Below, one piece after another: positions 60,652 through 64,000 of a DNA stretch of 64,000 nt (within the stretch, counting starts at the first letter, position 1; each line of letters begins with the position of its first letter). The notes under the pieces were generated by a model that was not told the DNA's origin, searched no databases, and was given only the letters and a program-made list of their open reading frames with translations. A program made the position numbers and the translations under genes. Source of the stretch: JBQTGK01 sp052400665 (GTDB lineage Bacteria; Bacteroidota; Bacteroidia; Bacteroidales; Marinifilaceae); assembly GCA_052400665.1 (NCBI GenBank), contig JBQTGK010000003.1; one strand, given 5' to 3'.

Positions 60652-62922
60652 ATGAGTAAGATCACATATAAAAGTTTTGATAAATTTGTTTTAAGAATTC
60701 CCTTGCTTTCTCTGAATTATATTCAATCTATATTTAGCGATCAGAATGTATCTGATGAGGATTTAAAAGAGATTTGCCAAGATCCAAAGATTCAGGAAGC
60801 TATTTTTCTTGCATCCCCAGTATTGTATAGCCAATTGTTAAAATGGTTAAATAATGAACTTTCAAAAACAAAAGATATTGAACGATTAAAAGAATCGCTT
60901 ACTAAGTATTTATTAAGAATGGGAAGTCGATGCACACCATTTGGTTTATTTGCCGGTTATGGTTTGGGGGAAATTGGTGATAAAAATAAAATAGAGCTAG
61001 ACGATGACCAAAAGTATTATGCACATCTAAGGTTGGATATGAACTATCTTTGTGCATTAGCTATAGATTTATCTAAAATTAAAGAGATCAAAGAGCAAAT
61101 CATATTTTTCCCTAACTCAAGTATATATAAATCAGGAGATAAATTAAGATATGTTGAATATCGTTACAATAATAGTAAAAGGAATCATTTTGTAATAGCT
61201 GTTGAAGACTCTGAATATTTACAACAAGTATTAAATACTTCAAAAGAAGGTGCTCAAATTAAGGATTTAGCAAACCTCTTAGTTGATGATGAAATTTCGT
61301 TTGATGAAGCTAAATCATTCATAGAAGAACTTATTGATAGCCAATTGCTAATTAGCGAATTGGAGCCATCAGTTACAGGCGCAGAGTTTCTTAATCAAAT
61401 AATTGATATTTTAAAACCGCTCAAAAATATTGATCACATTATTGATTTACTTAAAGAGTTTGAAAATGATATTGTCAATATTAGAAATAAAGCAATCGGA
61501 ATTCCTGCAGATATTTATAAAAAAATAAGTGAGAAACTGTCAAATCTTGAAACGAAGTACGATATAAAATATTTATTTCAAACTGATTTAGTAATTTCTG
61601 CTAAGGAATTAGAATTAAATTCAGATATTTCAAACGAAATATTAAAAGGTATTGAATTAATGAACAAATTAACGCCTAAGAGAGCTAACGAAAATCTATT
61701 AAAGTTCAAAGAAGCGTTTTATGAAAGATACGAAGAGAGGGAAGTACCTTTATTACAAGCATTGGATGTTGAATCAGGAGTTGGTTATATTCAAAATACA
61801 GGAAGTGGAGATCTAAATCCATTAGTAGATGATCTAGCATTACCTGCAACTAATCAACAAAATGATTATAACATTAATTGGAATAAAGTACAGTCCCTTT
61901 TACTTAAAAAGTATAATGAAACCTTATCTAAAGGTTTACATGAAATAGAAATTACCGACGAAGATGTTAAAGATTTTAATGCTGATTGGGATGATTTACC
62001 CTCCACGTTTAATGCAATGGTGGAAATTATTTCATCATCAAGGATTGATGAGAAACCAATAATAAAATTTAGTTCTGCCGGAGGATCTTCAGCTGCTAAT
62101 TTATTAGGAAGGTTTTGTCATAGCAGCTCCGATTTATATAACTATGTAAATAGAATTACAGAAACTGAAAAAGAAATATTTCAAGATTCTATTTTAGCAG
62201 AGATTGTTCATTTACCAGAATCAAGAACAGGAAACATCTTACTAAGACCTCAATTAAGAGATTTTGAAATACCTTATTTGGCTAAATCTTTGGTTTCTAA
62301 AGAGAATCAGATTTCTATTAAAGATTTAGTAGTTTCAGTTAAATACGGACGAAGAGTAGTATTGCGTTCAAAATCATTAAATAAAGAGATTATTCCAAGA
62401 TTAAGTAATGCTCATAATTTTTCTTTTAACGCATTACCAGTTTACCAGTTTTTATGTGATTTGCAAACTCAAGATTTAAGAGCTGGAGTTGGTTTTAATT
62501 GGGGAGCATTATCAAATGAGTATAGTTACTTGCCAAGAGTAAATTTTAAAAACATTATACTATCCGAAGCAACTTGGAATATTAAAAAGGAAGAGTTTAA
62601 GCAAACAATTGAAGCTAAGGATGATGCAAGTATTGAAAAAGAAGCTAAACTATGGAAAATGAAATGTAATCTACCTGATTATGTATTATTAGCAGATGGA
62701 GATAACGAACTATTATTAAACTTAAATAATTTGTTATGCATTAAAACATTGTTGTCGCTCGTTAAAAAACGTCCTGGATTTCAGTTAAAAGAGTTTTTAT
62801 TTGGTACTGAAAAGGCTCTCGTTAAAAGGGGACAAGAGAGTTTTACGAATCAGGTAATATTTTCATTTTACAAATCTCAGACCCAGATGCCAAACGGACA
62901 AGTAGAAAATAATTTTGAGTAA
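60652..62922 (+). CDS. lanB: LanB N-terminal (glutamylation) dehydratase protein
   Basis: This half of the class I dehydratase transfers glutamate from glutamyl-tRNA to core Ser/Thr. The 756-residue protein matches the Lant_dehydr_N family: the FVLRIPLLSLNYI start, the LRMGSRCTPFGLFAGYG motif near residues 88-103 (usually TRxTPFGLFAG), and the later FSSAGGSSAANLLGRFCHSS, RTGNILLRPQLRDFEIPY and VRYGRRVVLRSKSLN-like (VKYGRRVVLRSKSLN) segments. Full LanB proteins of about 1000 residues also carry the elimination domain; here that domain is a separate gene starting three bases after the stop. Glu-tRNA dependence is known for the family, not shown here. Confidence 0.93.
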   Translation: MSKITYKSFDKFVLRIPLLSLNYIQSIFSDQNVSDEDLKEICQDPKIQEAIFLASPVLYSQLLKWLNNELSKTKDIERLKESLTKYLLRMGSRCTPFGLFAGYGLGEIGDKNKIELDDDQKYYAHLRLDMNYLCALAIDLSKIKEIKEQIIFFPNSSIYKSGDKLRYVEYRYNNSKRNHFVIAVEDSEYLQQVLNTSKEGAQIKDLANLLVDDEISFDEAKSFIEELIDSQLLISELEPSVTGAEFLNQIIDILKPLKNIDHIIDLLKEFENDIVNIRNKAIGIPADIYKKISEKLSNLETKYDIKYLFQTDLVISAKELELNSDISNEILKGIELMNKLTPKRANENLLKFKEAFYERYEEREVPLLQALDVESGVGYIQNTGSGDLNPLVDDLALPATNQQNDYNINWNKVQSLLLKKYNETLSKGLHEIEITDEDVKDFNADWDDLPSTFNAMVEIISSSRIDEKPIIKFSSAGGSSAANLLGRFCHSSSDLYNYVNRITETEKEIFQDSILAEIVHLPESRTGNILLRPQLRDFEIPYLAKSLVSKENQISIKDLVVSVKYGRRVVLRSKSLNKEIIPRLSNAHNFSFNALPVYQFLCDLQTQDLRAGVGFNWGALSNEYSYLPRVNFKNIILSEATWNIKKEEFKQTIEAKDDASIEKEAKLWKMKCNLPDYVLLADGDNELLLNLNNLLCIKTLLSLVKKRPGFQLKEFLFGTEKALVKRGQESFTNQVIFSFYKSQTQMPNGQVENNFE

Positions 62923-62925
62923 GTT

Positions 62926-63846
62926 ATGATTGAATCACAAAGCATTGTAAAACGCACTTTTATACTAGGCGATGAATGGTTGTATTATAAGTTATATTGT
63001 GGCCCTAAAACGGCTGACGATATCCTAGTGCAAATAATAAAACCAGTAGCCGAAAAACTTCTTTCAAAAAAAATAATTGACAAATGGTTTTTTATAAGGT
63101 ATACTGATCCCAAAACGCATTTACGGGTCAGATTTCATTATAATAACCCTGAATATATTTATCATATAATTAGTTTGATTAATAATGCTTCACTTTCATT
63201 TATTGAAAACGATTTGTTGTGGAAAATTCAAACAGATACATATCAACGAGAAATAGAAAGATATGGTGAAAATACTATTGAATTGGCTGAAGAACTCTTT
63301 TTTCATGATAGTGAAATGATTATTAATATGATTGATATGATTGAAGGAGATGAAGGAGAAATAATCCGATGGTTGTTTGCTGTTAAAGCGATAGATAGTT
63401 TATTGAATGATTTTAATTACGATGATCAACAAAAATTAGATTTGCTGGAAAGTCTAAAGGAAGGTTTTGGACGAGAGTTTGGTATGAACAAAATGCTAAA
63501 ACTGCAGCTTGATAAGAAGTTTAGAAATAAACGCAAAGAGATCAGTGAAATATTGAATAAAGAGCTTGATTCTCAAAGTAAGATGAAGCCATTATTTGAA
63601 TTATTAGAACTAAAATCATTAAAAATAAAGCGCATCGTTGATAAGATATTATTATTTCAAAAGGAGGAAATGCTAGTTCGTTCATTGGATGATTTAATGG
63701 GAAGTTACATACATATGCTGTTGAATAGATTATTTAAATCTAAGCAACGATTACATGAAATGGTATTGTATGATTTTTTATATAGAAATTACAAATCGGA
63801 GATAGCTAAAAAAAAGTATAAGCCTCAATTGCAAAAGGTGGGATAA
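62926..63846 (+). CDS. LanB C-terminal (glutamate elimination) protein, SpaB_C-like
   Basis: The 306-residue protein is the thiopeptide-type bacteriocin biosynthesis or SpaB_C domain that removes glutamate to leave dehydroalanine or dehydrobutyrine. Characteristic features: the DEWLYYKLYCGPKTADDILVQ opening, WFFIRYTDPKTHLRVRFHY near residue 55, WKIQTDTYQREIERYGG-like (TDTYQREIERYGE) at about 105, and MGSYIHMLLNRLF near the end. It is encoded just after the glutamylation protein (three bases between), so the two must function together. The 306-residue length is complete for the domain. The IS256 end starts 24 bases after its stop, so any transporter or protease gene lies beyond or has been displaced. 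Confidence 0.93.
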   Translation: MIESQSIVKRTFILGDEWLYYKLYCGPKTADDILVQIIKPVAEKLLSKKIIDKWFFIRYTDPKTHLRVRFHYNNPEYIYHIISLINNASLSFIENDLLWKIQTDTYQREIERYGENTIELAEELFFHDSEMIINMIDMIEGDEGEIIRWLFAVKAIDSLLNDFNYDDQQKLDLLESLKEGFGREFGMNKMLKLQLDKKFRNKRKEISEILNKELDSQSKMKPLFELLELKSLKIKRIVDKILLFQKEEMLVRSLDDLMGSYIHMLLNRLFKSKQRLHEMVLYDFLYRNYKSEIAKKKYKPQLQKVG

Positions 63847-63870
63847 TAATATCAAATCTTTCAACTATTC

Positions 63871-64000
63871 GGACACTATCCCGCAAAGTGTGTAAATGAA
63901 ATTTATAGGGTTAGGCGTTTAGTCTGACCCTATCTTCAAATATAGTTAAAAACTGATTTAAGATCACTCCCCAATTTCTGATTGGCATGGTCCATTTTTT
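63871..64000 (-). mobile_element. IS256-type insertion sequence, terminal part (runs off the right edge)
   Basis: The last 130 bases contain the 3' end of an IS256-family transposase plus the terminal sequence expected outside it. The terminal inverted repeat probably begins at GGACACTATCCCGCAAAG (from 63871), a form close to IS256-type ends. Only one end is inside the window, so the target duplication cannot be tested. Confidence 0.8.
63911..64000 (-). CDS. IS256-family transposase, C-terminal fragment at window edge
   Basis: The minus strand encodes a C-terminus KKWTMPIRNWGVILNQF, then LTIFEDRVRLNA and a stop at 63911-63913. The K-W-x-x-P-x-x-N-W-x-x-x-x-x-Q-x pattern is the hallmark end of IS256-family DDE transposases. 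The rest of the gene lies beyond base 64000, so intactness is unknown. It is transcribed toward the lanthipeptide genes. Confidence 0.9.
   Translation of the reverse strand, partial: KKWTMPIRNWGVILNQFLTIFEDRVRLNA

Noticed and set aside
1..64000. tRNA, rRNA, riboswitch or replication-origin features
   Set aside because: I looked for cloverleaf-like and conserved rRNA segments in the gaps and found none that I could support by eye.

Overview
The window comes from a low-GC member of the Bacteroidota, probably a marine or anoxic-sediment Bacteroidales/Marinilabiliales-type organism. This rests on the TAnnTTTG/TTTG promoter elements, weak Shine-Dalgarno signals, the glycan-enzyme gene content, the GH133-GT4-GH57 and GT3-GT35 glycogen genes, and the double-glycine lanthipeptide leader. 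The genus is an inference. No rRNA or tRNA genes were seen.

Region 1 (1-8.3 kb) is aromatic amino acid biosynthesis. A leftward operon begins with a PLP aminotransferase that runs off the left edge. It is preceded by two consecutive Phe/Tyr-rich leader peptides, each with its own intrinsic terminator. Divergent from it is a complete trp operon, trpL-E-G-D-C-(F-B fusion)-A, with a Trp-Trp leader peptide and a strong attenuator terminator.

Region 2 (8.3-12.3 kb) holds a CysJ-like diflavin reductase, a striking array of 21-bp-phased TTCCGTGACA repeats, and a nitrilase-family hydrolase. Region 3 (12.3-28.3 kb) is a glycan-degradation island. Leftward genes encode exported GH3, GH20, GH30 and GH2 enzymes and an exported protein of unknown function. 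A membrane-tethered DNA-binding protein lies next to them, followed by a second GH2 and an SSS-family Na+/solute symporter. No SusC/SusD pair is present.

Region 4 (28.7-42.2 kb) is intracellular glycogen metabolism: a debranching enzyme (GH133), GT4 glucan synthase, GH57 amylase and a GT3-GT35 synthase-phosphorylase fusion face a GH13 amylase and branching enzyme. An orphan membrane protein lies between them, bracketed by two copies of a terminator-derived segment. Region 5 (42.7-49 kb) is a PEP-dependent dihydroxyacetone kinase operon, dhaK-dhaL-dhaM. Its DhaM is fused to HPr and a full-length Enzyme I. An AraC regulator and an exported protein follow. LacI-like operators sharing one consensus lie before the glycogen and dha operons.

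Region 6 (49.1-57.4 kb) contains a PP2C-like phosphatase paired with a TPR membrane protein, a TPR-transmembrane-LuxR regulator, a large lipoprotein and a DEAD-box helicase. Region 7 (57.6-64 kb) is accessory DNA. An IS110-type transposase fragment is followed by a class I lanthipeptide cluster: a precursor with five Ser/Thr-x(2-4)-Cys pairs, LanC, and a LanB split into glutamylation and elimination proteins. The cluster abuts the end of an IS256-type element at the right edge. This lanthipeptide and the tandem aromatic attenuators are the most noteworthy items.
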